Of a stretch of 64,000 bases of DNA, positions 35,336-47,288 are shown piece after piece. A program made the translations under genes and the position numbers. The notes under the pieces are model-generated. The model made no database searches and had not been told where the DNA came from. It saw nothing but the letters and a program-made list of their open reading frames with translations. The stretch's first letter is position 1. Each line of letters opens with the position of its first letter. The stretch lies in contig NZ_NHOU01000001.1 in the NCBI RefSeq assembly GCF_002179555.1, positions 62,001 through 126,000 of the forward strand, in the 5' to 3' direction. This DNA is from Salinicola salarius. GTDB lineage: Bacteria; Pseudomonadota; Gammaproteobacteria; Pseudomonadales; Halomonadaceae.

Positions 35336-35551
35336 TCAGCCGTTCTGGTTGGCGCTGTCGCTGGCGCCAGCGCTATCCAGTGGCTGCAGCTTGTCCAGCA
35401 GGCCGCCGAGACGCTGTTCCCACTCTTCGCGCTCCTGCTGGAAGCGAGCATTCTCTGCCTTGAGCTCTTCGTTCTCCATTTTCAGCATTTCGATGCTGTC
35501 GACGGCATCCTGGATCTTCTGTTCCAGCTTGGCGAAGATTTCCCCGTTCAT
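35336..35551 (-). CDS. zapB: Cell division protein ZapB
   Basis: A 71-residue coiled-coil protein. ZapB stabilises the Z-ring through ZapA and helps align MatP-bound Ter DNA. The sequence MNGEIFAKLEQKIQDAVDSI and the heptad pattern MLKMENEELKAENARFQQ match the ZapB family. ATG 35551 is chosen because AGGAG lies ~9 bases upstream; a GTG at 35557 would add two residues but sits too near the SD. It is transcribed leftward, downstream of rsmD in the same direction. Confidence 0.87.
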   Translation of the reverse strand: MNGEIFAKLEQKIQDAVDSIEMLKMENEELKAENARFQQEREEWEQRLGGLLDKLQPLDSAGASDSANQNG

Positions 35552-35695
35552 CTGCACTCTCTCCTTGAAAGTTTTGGGCCTTGAAAGTTCGTGGCTGTGG
35601 TCTCGAACGTCGATGACCGTAAAAACACTGGTGACCTGATGGGCGCCAGCGTACGTGGCGTCAGGGCCGACGACAAGCGTCTCGAAGCGGCGACG

Positions 35696-36370
35696 TTATT
35701 TGGCCGTTGGCTGACGTCTGAACAGCCGGCCATGGCTGTCTCCGGCGACGATGTCGCGGTGCAGTTGCCAGTGCCCCGGTGCTTGCCAGTCAAGCTCGTG
35801 CTCCGTCTCGACGTAGATTGTGGCCCCGGGCGCGAGCCAGCCCCCCGAATCGAGCGCTTGGCACGTAGGCTGCGCGAGCCCTTGGCGAAACGGCGGGTCG
35901 AGAAAGACGATATCGAACGCGGCAGGCGTGCCCGCCAGAAACCGTTCCACATCAGTTCGATGCACCTGGCCCGCGGCTCCCAGCATGGCGATGTTTGCCT
36001 CCAGCGCAGCGGCCACGTGAGCGGTCGACTCGACGAACATGGCCTGCGCCGCGCCGCGCGACAGCGCTTCCAGCCCCAGCGCACCGGTGCCGGCATAGAG
36101 ATCCAGCACGCGCCGGCCGGCGATGTCGAAGGCCAGCCAGTTGAACAGGGTTTCGCGAACCCGGTCCGGTGTCGGGCGCAGGCCCGGACTCTCGGGGATC
36201 GGCAACTTGCGGCGGCGGAAATCGCCACCGATCAGACGCAACTGGCCGCTGCCACGATGCGTGGACTGCCGGGCGCCCTGGGGAGCGCGGGCGTCATTGG
36301 CGTGGCCTCGAGGGCTGTGAGCGTGATTGCGAGCGCCGTTGGCGGCCCGACGGGAACGACGTCGATTCAT
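35696..36370 (-). CDS. rsmD: 16S rRNA (guanine(966)-N2)-methyltransferase RsmD
   Basis: RsmD methylates G966 of 16S rRNA. The 224-residue enzyme has a basic N-terminus, then RLIGGDFRRRKLPIPESPGLRPT, the AdoMet site VLDLYAGTGALGLEALSRGA and the catalytic FLDPPF. I use ATG 36370 (MNRRRSRRAANG); the frame is open to 36475 with unlikely sequence. It is divergent from ftsY, as in E. coli, but the 396-base gap between them contains an inverted-repeat element. Confidence 0.92.
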   Translation of the reverse strand: MNRRRSRRAANGARNHAHSPRGHANDARAPQGARQSTHRGSGQLRLIGGDFRRRKLPIPESPGLRPTPDRVRETLFNWLAFDIAGRRVLDLYAGTGALGLEALSRGAAQAMFVESTAHVAAALEANIAMLGAAGQVHRTDVERFLAGTPAAFDIVFLDPPFRQGLAQPTCQALDSGGWLAPGATIYVETEHELDWQAPGHWQLHRDIVAGDSHGRLFRRQPTAK

Positions 36371-36417
36371 GGCGGGCAATTGTACCCCCGCAACCCTCGC
36401 GGTGATAGGATGAGGCG

Positions 36418-36685
36418 CAGGGTCTGTCGCCGTTTCATGCACGGCCGCGCCGGAGCCAGTTTTTGTGCGGGGCAAGGCGTGAGGAGCGTAGTTTGGTCAT
36501 TCCAAATGAATGACGAATAACGCAGCACCGTGCAAAACTGGCCCGGCCCTTCGGGTTGCGCGGCAAATGGCGTCATGCGGCGTTGCGGGACTGGACAAGG
36601 GAACCATCCTTCTCTGCATCCCGCGCCTGGCCTGACACCATTTGGCGCAGCAACGCGGTTCGCGCTGAAGCGGCGACAGACCCTG
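36418..36685. mobile_element. MITE-like inverted-repeat element between rsmD and ftsY
   Basis: The perfect 15-bp inverted repeats CAGGGTCTGTCGCCG (36418-36432) and CGGCGACAGACCCTG (36671-36685) bound 268 bases; weaker pairing continues inward for ~18 bases. Inside are two long imperfect hairpins. One pairs CCAGTTTT (36456) with AAAACTGG (36534-36541) around the dyad GTCATTC-CAAAT-GAATGAC (36496-36514). The other pairs GCAAATGG with CCATTTGG around 36573-36644. No transposase or long coding sequence is present. It fills most of the 396-base rsmD-ftsY gap. Confidence 0.65.
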
Positions 36686-36766
36686 GTTATCGATATTCTC
36701 CGAAGCCGTGATGATCGGCGCTGATTCAGCGACGCAAGCACGGCTTTTTCATCAGTGAAGCCATCC

Positions 36767-38271
<1,505 letters not shown>

Positions 38272-38275
<4 letters not shown>

Positions 38276-38940
38276 TTGCCTTCGAGCACGTTGGTAAGCG
38301 CTACGGCGGACGCTTCGAGGCACTCGCCGATATCAACTTTCGCGTCGAGCGGGGCGAGATGCTGTTCCTGACCGGCCACTCCGGTGCCGGCAAGAGCTCG
38401 CTGCTGCGCTTGATCATGCGTCTCGAACGCCCTTCACGTGGCCGGGTGCTGGTCGCCGGTCACGACCTCGATCAACTGCATATCAGTCAGGTTCCCTACT
38501 ATCGCCGCCAGATCGGCGTGGTCTTCCAGGATCACCAGCTGCTGTTCGATCGGGACATCTTCGCCAACGTGGCATTACCGTTGACGATACAGGGCGTCGA
38601 GCCAGGCGATGCCGCGCGACGCGTGCGCGCCGCGCTCGACAAGGTCGGGCTTCTGCATCGTGAGCGGGCCCTGCCGATCGAGCTTTCCACCGGCGAGCAG
38701 CAGCGCGTGGGCATCGCACGAGCCGTGGTCAACAAGCCGGCGCTGCTGCTGGCCGACGAGCCGACCGGTAATCTCGACCCCCAGCTCTCCGCCGACATCA
38801 TGCGGCTGTTCGAAGACTTCAACCGTATCGGCACCACGGTCCTGGTGGCGAGCCACGATCTGGCCTTGATCGCTCGCCTGCGCCATCGGGTGCTGAAGCT
38901 GCGGGATGGCAGGCTCATCGGCGACGAGGAGGCGGCATGA
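38272..38940 (+). CDS. ftsE: Cell division ATP-binding protein FtsE
   Basis: FtsE is the ATPase of the FtsEX complex that activates septal peptidoglycan hydrolases through EnvC. The 222-residue product has Walker A GHSGAGKSS, signature LSTGEQQRVGIAR and Walker B LLLADEPTGNLD. Start overlaps the ftsY stop and the end overlaps ftsX (ATGA), so it is translationally coupled on both sides. Length and order are canonical. Confidence 0.95.
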
Positions 38941-39929
38941 GCGAGCGTCGACCCTCCGCCGAGCGTCGTGTCGAAGGGCGGCGCGGAGCGCAGAAGCCGC
39001 AACGCCGAGCTGGGGGCGGCGGTCGCGCCTGGATGCGCCATCACCGCGCGATGATGGGCGACAGCGCGTTACGGTTGATCAGGCGCCCGATCTCGACGCT
39101 GTTGACCATGCTGGCGATCGCCATTGCACTGATTCTGCCGGCCGGTCTGTGGCTGGTGCTGGACAGCGCCCGGCTGCTCGATGCCGAGCTCGACGAAAGC
39201 GCCACGCTGACGGTCTACTTCCAGGCGGATATCGATGAGTCCGAGGCGATGGATCTGGCCGCCGAGGTCGGCGGGCAGCCCGGCGTGGCCGGCGCGCGCT
39301 TGGTGACGGCGGCCGAGGGGCTGGCGGCGTTCCAGCAGACACTGGGCGTCGACGATGCGCTCTCCCAGCTCGACGCCAACCCGCTGCCGGCCAGCGTCGT
39401 GGTCACACCGGACGATACCGCGCCCGCTGCCGTACAGTCGCTGAGCCAGCGTCTGCAGACGATCGAGGGAGTCGATGAAGTCCGGCTGGATCTGGCCTGG
39501 CTGGACCGGCTGCAACAGCTGGCGGACTTGGGGCAGCGCGTCGCGCTGGCGCTGGCGCTGCTGTTTGGCCTGGGCGTGCTGCTGGTGGTCGGCAACACGA
39601 TACGGCTGGCCGTGGAGAGTCGGCGTCAGGAAATCGAGGTCGTGACGCTGATCGGTGCGACGCATGCTTTCGTGAGGCGCCCGTTTCTCTACAGTGGCGC
39701 CTGGTATGGGCTGGGCGGAGGTGTTCTGGCGCTGGTGATTCTCATGCTTGGCGGGAACTGGCTGGCGTCGCCGGTCGCGGCGCTGGCGGAAAGCTACGGC
39801 GCCCACTTCGCGCTGCCGTCGCTGGGTGGCAGGAATTCGGTTTTTCTGCTGCTTTTTAGTACACTGTTGGGCTGGTTGGGAGCATGGCTTGCCGTGGGGC
39901 GTCATCTATCGGACATCAAGCCACGCTAG
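38937..39929 (+). CDS. ftsX: Cell division protein FtsX
   Basis: FtsX is the membrane partner of FtsE. The 330-residue protein has a basic, Arg-rich N-terminus, the first helix (LLTMLAIAIALILPAGLWLVL), a large periplasmic loop with DESATLTVYFQADIDESEAM, and three C-terminal helices including QRVALALALLFGLGVLLVVG. The conserved EIEVVTLIGATHAFVRRPFL is present. It is the last gene of ftsYEX; rpoH follows after 270 bases with no clear promoter found. Confidence 0.94.
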   Translation: MSERRPSAERRVEGRRGAQKPQRRAGGGGRAWMRHHRAMMGDSALRLIRRPISTLLTMLAIAIALILPAGLWLVLDSARLLDAELDESATLTVYFQADIDESEAMDLAAEVGGQPGVAGARLVTAAEGLAAFQQTLGVDDALSQLDANPLPASVVVTPDDTAPAAVQSLSQRLQTIEGVDEVRLDLAWLDRLQQLADLGQRVALALALLFGLGVLLVVGNTIRLAVESRRQEIEVVTLIGATHAFVRRPFLYSGAWYGLGGGVLALVILMLGGNWLASPVAALAESYGAHFALPSLGGRNSVFLLLFSTLLGWLGAWLAVGRHLSDIKPR

Positions 39930-40199
39930 GCTAACCAGCGGTTTCGAAAAGTCGTCAACGGTGTCGAGATGCGGCCATGATGCCATTCGCCGCCATTCAT
40001 CGTATTATCGGTCAGCCCAGCGAATGGCCGATTTCAGGCCCGTTGAAGTTGGCGTGGTTATTGAACTTTTGTCTACACTGAGAGTCTCATCAGGCACTCT
40101 CGTAGACAGGCAGAACAACCTGTCGCGACGTGTTCCAGGCGGATCGAGCCAATACCGGCTCTTCGCTCCGACACGCCGCCTAGCATGGAGACAACGCAC

Positions 40200-41066
40200 A
40201 TGAGCACCAGTCTTCAATCCATTGGGAACCTTTCCCCGGGTCACGATCTCAACGGTTACATTCAGGCCGTCAACGGCATCCCCGTTCTGACGGCGGAAGA
40301 AGAGCATGACCTGGGCGTGCGTCTTTACGAAGAGGACGACCTCGAATCGGCCCGCCGGCTGATCATGTCGCACCTGCGTTTCGTCGTGCATATCGCGCGA
40401 AGCTACTCCGGTTATGGATTGCCCCAGGCCGACCTGATCCAGGAAGGCAACGTCGGGCTGATGAAGGCGGTCAAGCGTTTCGACCCGTACCAGGGCGTTC
40501 GTCTGGTCTCTTTCGCAGTTCACTGGATCAAGGCCGAGATCCACGAATATGTGCTGCGCAACTGGCGCATCGTCAAGATCGCCACGACCAAGGCGCAGCG
40601 TAAGCTGTTCTTCAACCTGCGCAGTGCCAAGAAGCGGCTGGCGTGGTTGAGCAACGACGAGGTCGATGCGATCGCCAAGGATCTCGACGTCAAGCCGAAG
40701 GTCGTGCGCGAGATGGAAGGTCGTCTGTCTTCCTACGACGCGGGCTACGATGCCAGCCCCGGTGAAGAGGAAGAGCAGGGCTATCAGGCGCCGGCGCAGT
40801 ACCTGGAGGATCACAGCTTCGATCCTGCCGCGCAGCTCGAAGCGGATGACTGGGAAGCCGACTACACGCGACGTCTGCGAGAGGCGCTTGGCGAGCTGGA
40901 CGAGCGTTCTCGCGACATTCTGCAGCGTCGCTGGCTTTCCGAGCACAAGTCCACGCTCCATGAGCTGGCCGATGTCTACGGCGTGTCGGCCGAGCGCATT
41001 CGCCAGCTCGAGAAGAACGCGATGAAGAAGATCAAGCAGCAGCTGGGTGACGCGATCGCCGCGTGA
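40200..41066 (+). CDS. rpoH: RNA polymerase sigma-32 factor RpoH
   Basis: RpoH directs heat-shock transcription. The 288-residue sigma factor has region 2 ([20 protein letters not shown]), the RpoH box QRKLFFNLR, and region 4 HTH ([22 protein letters not shown]). ATG 40200 has GGAG at 9 bases; an ATG at 40185 would add METTH without SD. It lies behind ftsX, the conserved ftsYEX-rpoH order. The 270-base gap upstream holds no gene. A strong terminator follows. Confidence 0.96.
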   Translation: MSTSLQSIGNLSPGHDLNGYIQAVNGIPVLTAEEEHDLGVRLYEEDDLESARRLIMSHLRFVVHIARSYSGYGLPQADLIQEGNVGLMKAVKRFDPYQGVRLVSFAVHWIKAEIHEYVLRNWRIVKIATTKAQRKLFFNLRSAKKRLAWLSNDEVDAIAKDLDVKPKVVREMEGRLSSYDAGYDASPGEEEEQGYQAPAQYLEDHSFDPAAQLEADDWEADYTRRLREALGELDERSRDILQRRWLSEHKSTLHELADVYGVSAERIRQLEKNAMKKIKQQLGDAIAA

Positions 41067-41149
41067 TGGCTGGCTGAAGATACTCGCTCATGGCGCGAGG
41101 CGGTCGGCGATGACCGATGACCGATGAACGATACGAAAGGACGATACGA

Positions 41150-41175
41150 AAAGCCCGGCATCAGCCGGGCTTTTT
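41150..41175 (+). terminator. Terminator between rpoH and slmA
   Basis: AAAGCCCGGC (41150-41159) pairs perfectly with GCCGGGCTTT (41164-41173) around ATCA, followed by TT and preceded by A bases. It can terminate both rpoH and the convergent slmA. Confidence 0.88.
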
Positions 41176-41205
41176 GCGTTGGGGCGAAATGGCTTGCCGC
41201 AGGGG

Positions 41206-41823
41206 TTAGATCGAGGCGGCCTGTGGCGATACGGTCAGCAATCCGTCGCCCAGCAGTCGCCACTGATCGTTCCAGTGTGACGTGGGGCGGTGGCGGAAGT
41301 CGCTGCGCACGTACTGACTGATCCGGCCCTCCACGAAGGCCGACAACAGGTTGGCCGCCGCCGGCACCGGCAACTGGGGACGCAAGCCCTCGCGCAGCTC
41401 CGCCTCGCGCAGAACCTGCTTGAACTGGGTCTCCAGACGCTCGAACAGCTGGGACATGCGAGTGCGCAGACGCGCTGTCTCGCCCGTGAGCACATCGCCG
41501 TCCATCAGCCGGCTGAGGCCGGGGTTCTTCTCGGCGAAGGCCAGCACGAGCTGGACGATCGTCTCGCAGCGAGCGAGCGCCGAGGGCTCGTCGTCCAGGA
41601 TGCGCCGGATGCGTTCGAACAGGCTGGCTTCGATGAATTCGATCAGCCCTTCGAACATGCGCGCCTTGCTGGGAAAATGGCGATAGAGCGCCGCTTCGCT
41701 GACGCCGACCTGGCGGGCCAGCGCGGCGGTGGTGATGCGTTTGCCGCTGTCCTCCTCGAGCATCAACGCGAGTGCCTGAAGGATCTGTTCACGGCGGGAA
41801 AGCTGTGGGGTTGCCTGCGTCAT
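41206..41823 (-). CDS. slmA: Nucleoid occlusion factor SlmA
   Basis: SlmA is a TetR-family DNA-binding protein that blocks Z-ring assembly over the nucleoid. The 205-residue product has the TetR HTH (RITTAALARQVGVSEAALYRHF), and PSKARMFEGLIEFIEASLFERI matches the E. coli SlmA segment PSKTRMFDSLIEFIEDSL almost residue for residue. EKNPGLSRLM and VRSDFRHRPTSHW are also SlmA-like. It lies in a cluster with dut-coaBC, as in E. coli. Confidence 0.93.
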   Translation of the reverse strand: MTQATPQLSRREQILQALALMLEEDSGKRITTAALARQVGVSEAALYRHFPSKARMFEGLIEFIEASLFERIRRILDDEPSALARCETIVQLVLAFAEKNPGLSRLMDGDVLTGETARLRTRMSQLFERLETQFKQVLREAELREGLRPQLPVPAAANLLSAFVEGRISQYVRSDFRHRPTSHWNDQWRLLGDGLLTVSPQAASI

Positions 41824-41946
41824 GACGGTTCTTATCGGTCGTGTTGTCGAAGCTCCCTCCTGGAGCGGCCCGGACGGCCTGTCTTCCGTTCGGCGGTCGG
41901 GGCGGGCCTTCCAGGCCCGCAGTGATTGAAATCAGAGTAGCGCGAA

Positions 41947-42855
<909 letters not shown>

Positions 42856-42988
42856 TCATGTCTCCACTATCTGCGCGCCGCTGATGGCGCTTTCCCGCCG
42901 AGGCGATGGCCCGTACACGGGACGGTCTTGTCTGCTGCGTTATCGATGACACGTGCCGCCAGCGACACGAAGACGTCGTGACGCAGGG

Positions 42989-44401
42989 TTAAAACGGCAG
43001 TTCCACTTCCGGCGCCACCGCGTGCAGCGCGGCACCGAACCGTTGCTGGATGCGTGTCAACGCCGCCTGGTTCTTGCCCTCGAAGCGCAGCACCAGCATC
43101 GGCGTGGTGTTGGAGGCGCGGCACAGGCCCCAGCCATCGGGATAATCGACCCGGATGCCGTCCAGCATCGTCTTGATGCCATCCTGACCGAAGTCGCCGC
43201 TCTCGGCCAGCCGCTCGACGATCGCGAACTTCTCCTCGTCGGTGACTGCCGCGTTCAGTTCCGGCGTGCTGACATCCTGCGGGAACGTGCTGAAATAGCG
43301 ATCGGCGTCGACCGACTGGCGCGACAGGATCTCCAGCAGCCGGGCGGCCGAGTAGAGCCCGTCGTCGAAGCCGTACCAGCGCTCGGCGAAGAAGATATGG
43401 CCACTCATCTCGCCGCCCAGCTGTGCGCCGGTTTCCTTCATCCGCGCCTTGATCAGCGAGTGACCGGTGCGCCACATCTCGGGCTCGCCGCCGGCCCGTT
43501 CGATGATCTGGGCCAGATTGCCGGTGCACTTGATGTCGAAGATGACACGGGCGCCAGGATCGCGCTCGAGCAGGTCGGTGGCGAACGCCATCAGCAACCG
43601 GTCCGGGTAGATCATCTCCCCCGAGGGCGTGACCACGCCCAGGCGATCGCCGTCGCCGTCGAAGGCCAGCCCGATATCGGCGCCGGTCTCCTTGACCTTG
43701 GCGATCAGGTCGACCAGGTTCTCCGGCTTGCCGGGATCGGGATGATGGTTGGGGAAGTCTCCGTCGATCTCGGCAAACAGAGGAATGGTTTCCGCTCCCA
43801 GCGCTTCGATCAGCTTGGGTCCCAGTTCGCCGGCGACGCCGTTGCCGCAATCCACCACTACCTTGAGCGGGCGCCCGCGCTGGCTCTGGTCGAGGGTCAC
43901 GTCACCCAGAATGCGCTGAAGATAGGCTTCGCCGACATCGATCTGAGTCAGCGTACCTTCGCCTTCGCTGAGGTCGCCGCTGCGGATGCGCTCGAGCAGC
44001 CCGGTAATCGCGTCTCCGGAGATCGCGACGCCGTCCAGCACGATCTTGAAACCGTTGTAGTCCGGCGGATTGTGACTGCCGGTCACCATCACGCCGCTGC
44101 GGCTTTCATCGAGCGTGGCGGTGGCGAAGTAGAGCACCGGCGTCGGTACGCGGCCGATATCGATCACGTCGCGACCGGACGCGCGCAGGCCGCGGATCAG
44201 CGCCGCTTGCAGGCGGGGGCCGGAATGGCGGCCGTCACGGGCAACGATCACGCACTGCTGGCCGCGGGCAGCGGCTTCGCTGCCTACCGCACGGCCGATC
44301 CACTCGACCGTTTCCTCGGTCAGCGTGTCGTCGACGACGCCGCGAATATCGTAGGCCCGAAAGATCGAGGCGGGTACGTTGGCACCGGATTGGTCGTTCA
44401 T
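42989..44401 (-). CDS. algC: Phosphomannomutase/phosphoglucomutase AlgC family
   Basis: A 470-residue alpha-D-phosphohexomutase converting mannose- or glucose-6-phosphate to the 1-phosphates used for exopolysaccharide and LPS. It has the phosphoserine loop TGSHNPPDYNGFK, the Mg loop FDGDGDRLGV, the sugar loop GGEMSGHIFF and the phosphate site CRASNTTPMLVLRFE. ATG 44401 has AAGGA 7 bases upstream; upstream GTG 44425 and ATG 44407 are alternatives. It lies between yaeQ and argB. Confidence 0.93.
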   Translation of the reverse strand: MNDQSGANVPASIFRAYDIRGVVDDTLTEETVEWIGRAVGSEAAARGQQCVIVARDGRHSGPRLQAALIRGLRASGRDVIDIGRVPTPVLYFATATLDESRSGVMVTGSHNPPDYNGFKIVLDGVAISGDAITGLLERIRSGDLSEGEGTLTQIDVGEAYLQRILGDVTLDQSQRGRPLKVVVDCGNGVAGELGPKLIEALGAETIPLFAEIDGDFPNHHPDPGKPENLVDLIAKVKETGADIGLAFDGDGDRLGVVTPSGEMIYPDRLLMAFATDLLERDPGARVIFDIKCTGNLAQIIERAGGEPEMWRTGHSLIKARMKETGAQLGGEMSGHIFFAERWYGFDDGLYSAARLLEILSRQSVDADRYFSTFPQDVSTPELNAAVTDEEKFAIVERLAESGDFGQDGIKTMLDGIRVDYPDGWGLCRASNTTPMLVLRFEGKNQAALTRIQQRFGAALHAVAPEVELPF

Positions 44402-44437
44402 CGGCATGTCCTTGTCATTGCTCACATCCGGTCGGCG

Positions 44438-44989
44438 TCACGCCCACCGTTCGAATTCGAGTTCCACCGACGCCTGTCCGTCGGTGATCAGCCACTGGCC
44501 TTCCATCAGCGTGGCGCCCAGGCTCAGGTTGCGGTCGACGAGGGCGGTCAGCGCCGCCAGCGGCTCTGCCGGCAGATTCCAGACCTCGACCCGCGGCTGT
44601 GCCCGGATATCGCTCTCCAGCTTTTTCCACCACTGTGTCGCGCTGCGTGGGGCGTAGGGATAGACCAGCACGCGTTCGGCTCGGGAGAGCCCCTGCTTGA
44701 TGCGCTTCAGCGACGGTTCACCCAATTCTATCCACGAAAGGATGCGGCCGTCCGGCGCCTTGAGCCACAGATCCGGCTCGTCGTCGGTACTCAGTCCGCG
44801 AGTCATGGCGAGATCGTTGTCGGCGCTGGTGGCATGTGCATTGGCGATGAACGCCAGCAGCCGCACCATCAGTCGCGTCGCCGTCTCGGAAGGGTGGCAG
44901 GCCACGGTCAACGCGTGATCGCCATAGTAATGGCGATCCAGATCGCTGACGTTGAGTTTCGCTTTATAGATGGTTGCGCTTAGCGCCAC
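44438..44989 (-). CDS. yaeQ: YaeQ family protein
   Basis: A 183-residue protein of the YaeQ family, which has a restriction-endonuclease-like fold and no firmly established function. It starts MALSATIYKAKLNVSDLDRH and contains HALTVACHPSETATRLMVRL, PDLWLKAPDGRILSWIELG and the Asp/Glu/Lys residues of the PD-(D/E)XK core (DLWL...WIELGEPS). It is inserted between dut and algC, genes adjacent in Pseudomonas. Confidence 0.9.
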   Translation of the reverse strand: MALSATIYKAKLNVSDLDRHYYGDHALTVACHPSETATRLMVRLLAFIANAHATSADNDLAMTRGLSTDDEPDLWLKAPDGRILSWIELGEPSLKRIKQGLSRAERVLVYPYAPRSATQWWKKLESDIRAQPRVEVWNLPAEPLAALTALVDRNLSLGATLMEGQWLITDGQASVELEFERWA

Positions 44990-45098
44990 GCGACATTTCC
45001 TTGAAGAGAGCTCGATTGACCGAGACCAGTGGGCGTTCGGCGATCATTGCCGGCGCGTTGTTGTCGACTCTTTATTCTCGATCCTGCATTTCGGCCCT

Positions 45099-45599
45099 TC
45101 ATTTTCGACCAGAGTGGCCGAATCCGCCGCCCGCCCGTTCGGTAGCGACGAAATCTTCGACGATCTCGAGCTCGGCCTGGACCACCGGCACCAGCACGTA
45201 CTGCGCCAGTCGTTCGCCCGGCTCGAGCACGAAGGTATCCTGGCCACGATTCCACACCGAGATCATCAGTTCGCCCTGATAGTCGGAATCGATCAGTCCG
45301 ACCAGGTTACCCAGCACGATGCCGTGCTTGTGACCGAGCCCGGAGCGAGGCAGCACTACGCCGGCCAGCCCCGGATCGCCGATGTGGATGGCCAGGCCGG
45401 TGCGTACCAGCGCGCTGTCGCCGGGCGCGAGGGTCAGCGCTTCGTCGAGCAGCGCGCGCAGATCCATGCCGGCACTGCCGGTGGTGGCGTAGTGCGGCAG
45501 CGGATAGTCGTGCACGCGTTCATCGAGAACCTTGACCGAAAGCTTCGGCCTGATTGTCGTTGTCGATGAGGGCGCCGCGGACGGAGTGCTGGATGACAT
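45099..45599 (-). CDS. dut: dUTP diphosphatase
   Basis: Dut hydrolyses dUTP to dUMP, preventing uracil misincorporation and feeding dTMP synthesis. The 166-residue trimeric-type protein has motif 1 (GSAGMDLRA), motif 2 ([11 protein letters not shown]), motif 3 (LIDSDYQGE), motif 4 ([10 protein letters not shown]) and motif 5 ([10 protein letters not shown]). ATG 45599 has AGGAAG at 8 bases. It precedes yaeQ and follows coaBC on the minus strand, as in other gammaproteobacteria. Confidence 0.95.
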   Translation of the reverse strand: MSSSTPSAAPSSTTTIRPKLSVKVLDERVHDYPLPHYATTGSAGMDLRALLDEALTLAPGDSALVRTGLAIHIGDPGLAGVVLPRSGLGHKHGIVLGNLVGLIDSDYQGELMISVWNRGQDTFVLEPGERLAQYVLVPVVQAELEIVEDFVATERAGGGFGHSGRK

Positions 45600-45689
45600 G
45601 AAAGTGACTTCCTGAAAGAGCATGAAATGAAAGGCCAGAGAGCGGCCTAGCTTACCATTGCTCGAGCGCGAACCGGATGCCGACGCCCG

Positions 45690-46949
45690 TCAGGGCAGTC
45701 GGGAGACGATATGGTCGATGATCGCGCCTGCCAGCGCGGCCTTGGGCTGAACCGGCAGCGAATGACGCTGCGTCTGGTCCTGCGCCTTCCAGAGCAGTGT
45801 GACGGCGTTGTCGTCGCTGCCGAAGCCGATGCCCTCTTGGGAGACATCGTTAGCGACGATCAGATCCAGCCGCTTGCGCTCGAGCTTGCTGCCGGCGTGG
45901 GTCTCCAGCGTCTGCGTCTCGGCGGCGAAACCGACCGTGAACGGGCGGTCGTCACGGCCGGCGACCGTGGCGACGATGTCCGGGTTGCGCACCAGTTCGA
46001 GGGTCAGGCCACTGTCGTCGTTCGCTTTCTTCAACTTGTGTTCGCTGATGGACGCAGCGCGATAGTCCGCCACGGCAGCACAGCCGATGAACAGGTCGCA
46101 AGGCAGCCGGGACTCGACGGCGGCGAGCATCTCCGTGGCCGAGGTCACATCGATCCGCTCGACGCCGGGAGGCGTCGTGAGCGTCACCGGGCCGCTGACC
46201 AGGCTGACGCTGGCGCCGCGCTCGGCGCAGGCCGCGGCCAGCGCATAGCCCATCTTGCCGGAGCTGTGGTTGGAGAGATAACGCACCGGGTCCAGCGCCT
46301 CGCGAGTGGGGCCGGCGGTGATCACAACGCGCTTGCCGGCCAGATCCCGATGCAGGGGCATCGCCTCGGGCGACTCGTCGCGGGTGGGTTCGAACTCGCT
46401 CAGCAACTGGGCGAGAATGGCTTCCGGCTCCAGCATGCGACCCAGGCCGACATCGCCGCAGGCCTGATCGCCGGCATCCGGACCCAGCAGCGTCCAGCCC
46501 AGCTCGCCAAGTCGATCGGCATTGGCCAGCGTCGCCGGGTGGCGCCACATCGCCTGGTTCATGGCGGGCGCCATCAGGCAGCGGGCTTCGGTGGCGAGGC
46601 ACAGCGTCGTCAGCAGGTCGTCGGCGTGACCGTGGGCCAGGCGCGCCATCAGGTCGGCGGTGGCCGGCGCGATCAGGATGATGTCCGCCCATTTCGCCAG
46701 CTCGATGTGGCCCATGCCGGCCTCCGCTTCCGGATCCAGCAGCGAGGTCCGCACCGGCTCACCAGTGAGCGCCTGCAGGGTCAACGGCGTGATGAAGGCC
46801 TGGGCGCCTTCGGTCATCACCACGCGCACCTCGGCTCCCGTTTTCTTCAACAGACGGGCGAGATGCGCGCTCTTGTAGGCGGCGATACCGGCGCTGATGC
46901 CGAGCAGAATGCGGGTTCCGGCCAGTCCCGGCCCGAGTGGTAAAGCCAT
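45690..46949 (-). CDS. coaBC: Phosphopantothenoylcysteine synthetase/decarboxylase CoaBC
   Basis: CoaBC joins cysteine to phosphopantothenate and decarboxylates the product in CoA synthesis. The 419-residue protein has the flavoprotein CoaC domain (ISAGIAAYKSAHLARLL, APAMNQAMW with the proton-relay His in LAHG and GMGHIELAKWAD) and the CoaB domain (VVITAGPTREALDPVRYL, HSSGKMGYALA). ATG 46949 starts the conserved region; an open frame extends to 47144. It is divergent from radC. Confidence 0.95.
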   Translation of the reverse strand: MALPLGPGLAGTRILLGISAGIAAYKSAHLARLLKKTGAEVRVVMTEGAQAFITPLTLQALTGEPVRTSLLDPEAEAGMGHIELAKWADIILIAPATADLMARLAHGHADDLLTTLCLATEARCLMAPAMNQAMWRHPATLANADRLGELGWTLLGPDAGDQACGDVGLGRMLEPEAILAQLLSEFEPTRDESPEAMPLHRDLAGKRVVITAGPTREALDPVRYLSNHSSGKMGYALAAACAERGASVSLVSGPVTLTTPPGVERIDVTSATEMLAAVESRLPCDLFIGCAAVADYRAASISEHKLKKANDDSGLTLELVRNPDIVATVAGRDDRPFTVGFAAETQTLETHAGSKLERKRLDLIVANDVSQEGIGFGSDDNAVTLLWKAQDQTQRHSLPVQPKAALAGAIIDHIVSRLP

Positions 46950-47008
46950 GGTCGACGTCCTGAAAAAGCAGGTACTCACCTTACCACCGGCGCCAGAGAT
47001 TGCGTAGC

Positions 47009-47131
47009 TTACGACTTGCCGGTGTGGGCGGGATCCAGCGGCAACAGACGCTGGACGGCGAGCTCCACGCCGCGCAGCTCGGCCAGCCCCTTGAGCCGAC
47101 CGATCAGCGGATAGCCCGGGTTCTGCGTCAA
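47009..47131 (-). pseudogene. Possible gene remnant in the coaBC-radC gap
   Basis: The 339-base gap 46950-47288 holds a 40-codon frame whose codons look coding (strong GC at third positions). It reads TTG start, [31 protein letters not shown], then stop. An upstream TGA closes the frame. I do not recognise the parent protein. The next ~150 bases are distinctly AT-richer and show nothing recognisable. Confidence 0.3.
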
Positions 47132-47288
47132 ACGTTCTACTCATGTGGGCAGCAAGTTGCCGAAATTGACGATTCGACTTTGGGAGTAGAGTTTCATCGC
47201 TGGTTAAAATCGGTCAGGTTTTGGCGGAGCTGGCCGATGTCCTGATTCAGAGGTTCTGATAATTCACGGCGAATGGACGGGAAGGGGC

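Noticed and set aside
36530-36724. 64-codon frame inside the rsmD-ftsY element
   Set aside because: It covers the hairpins and right terminal repeat of the inverted-repeat element and shows no coding character or ribosome-binding site.
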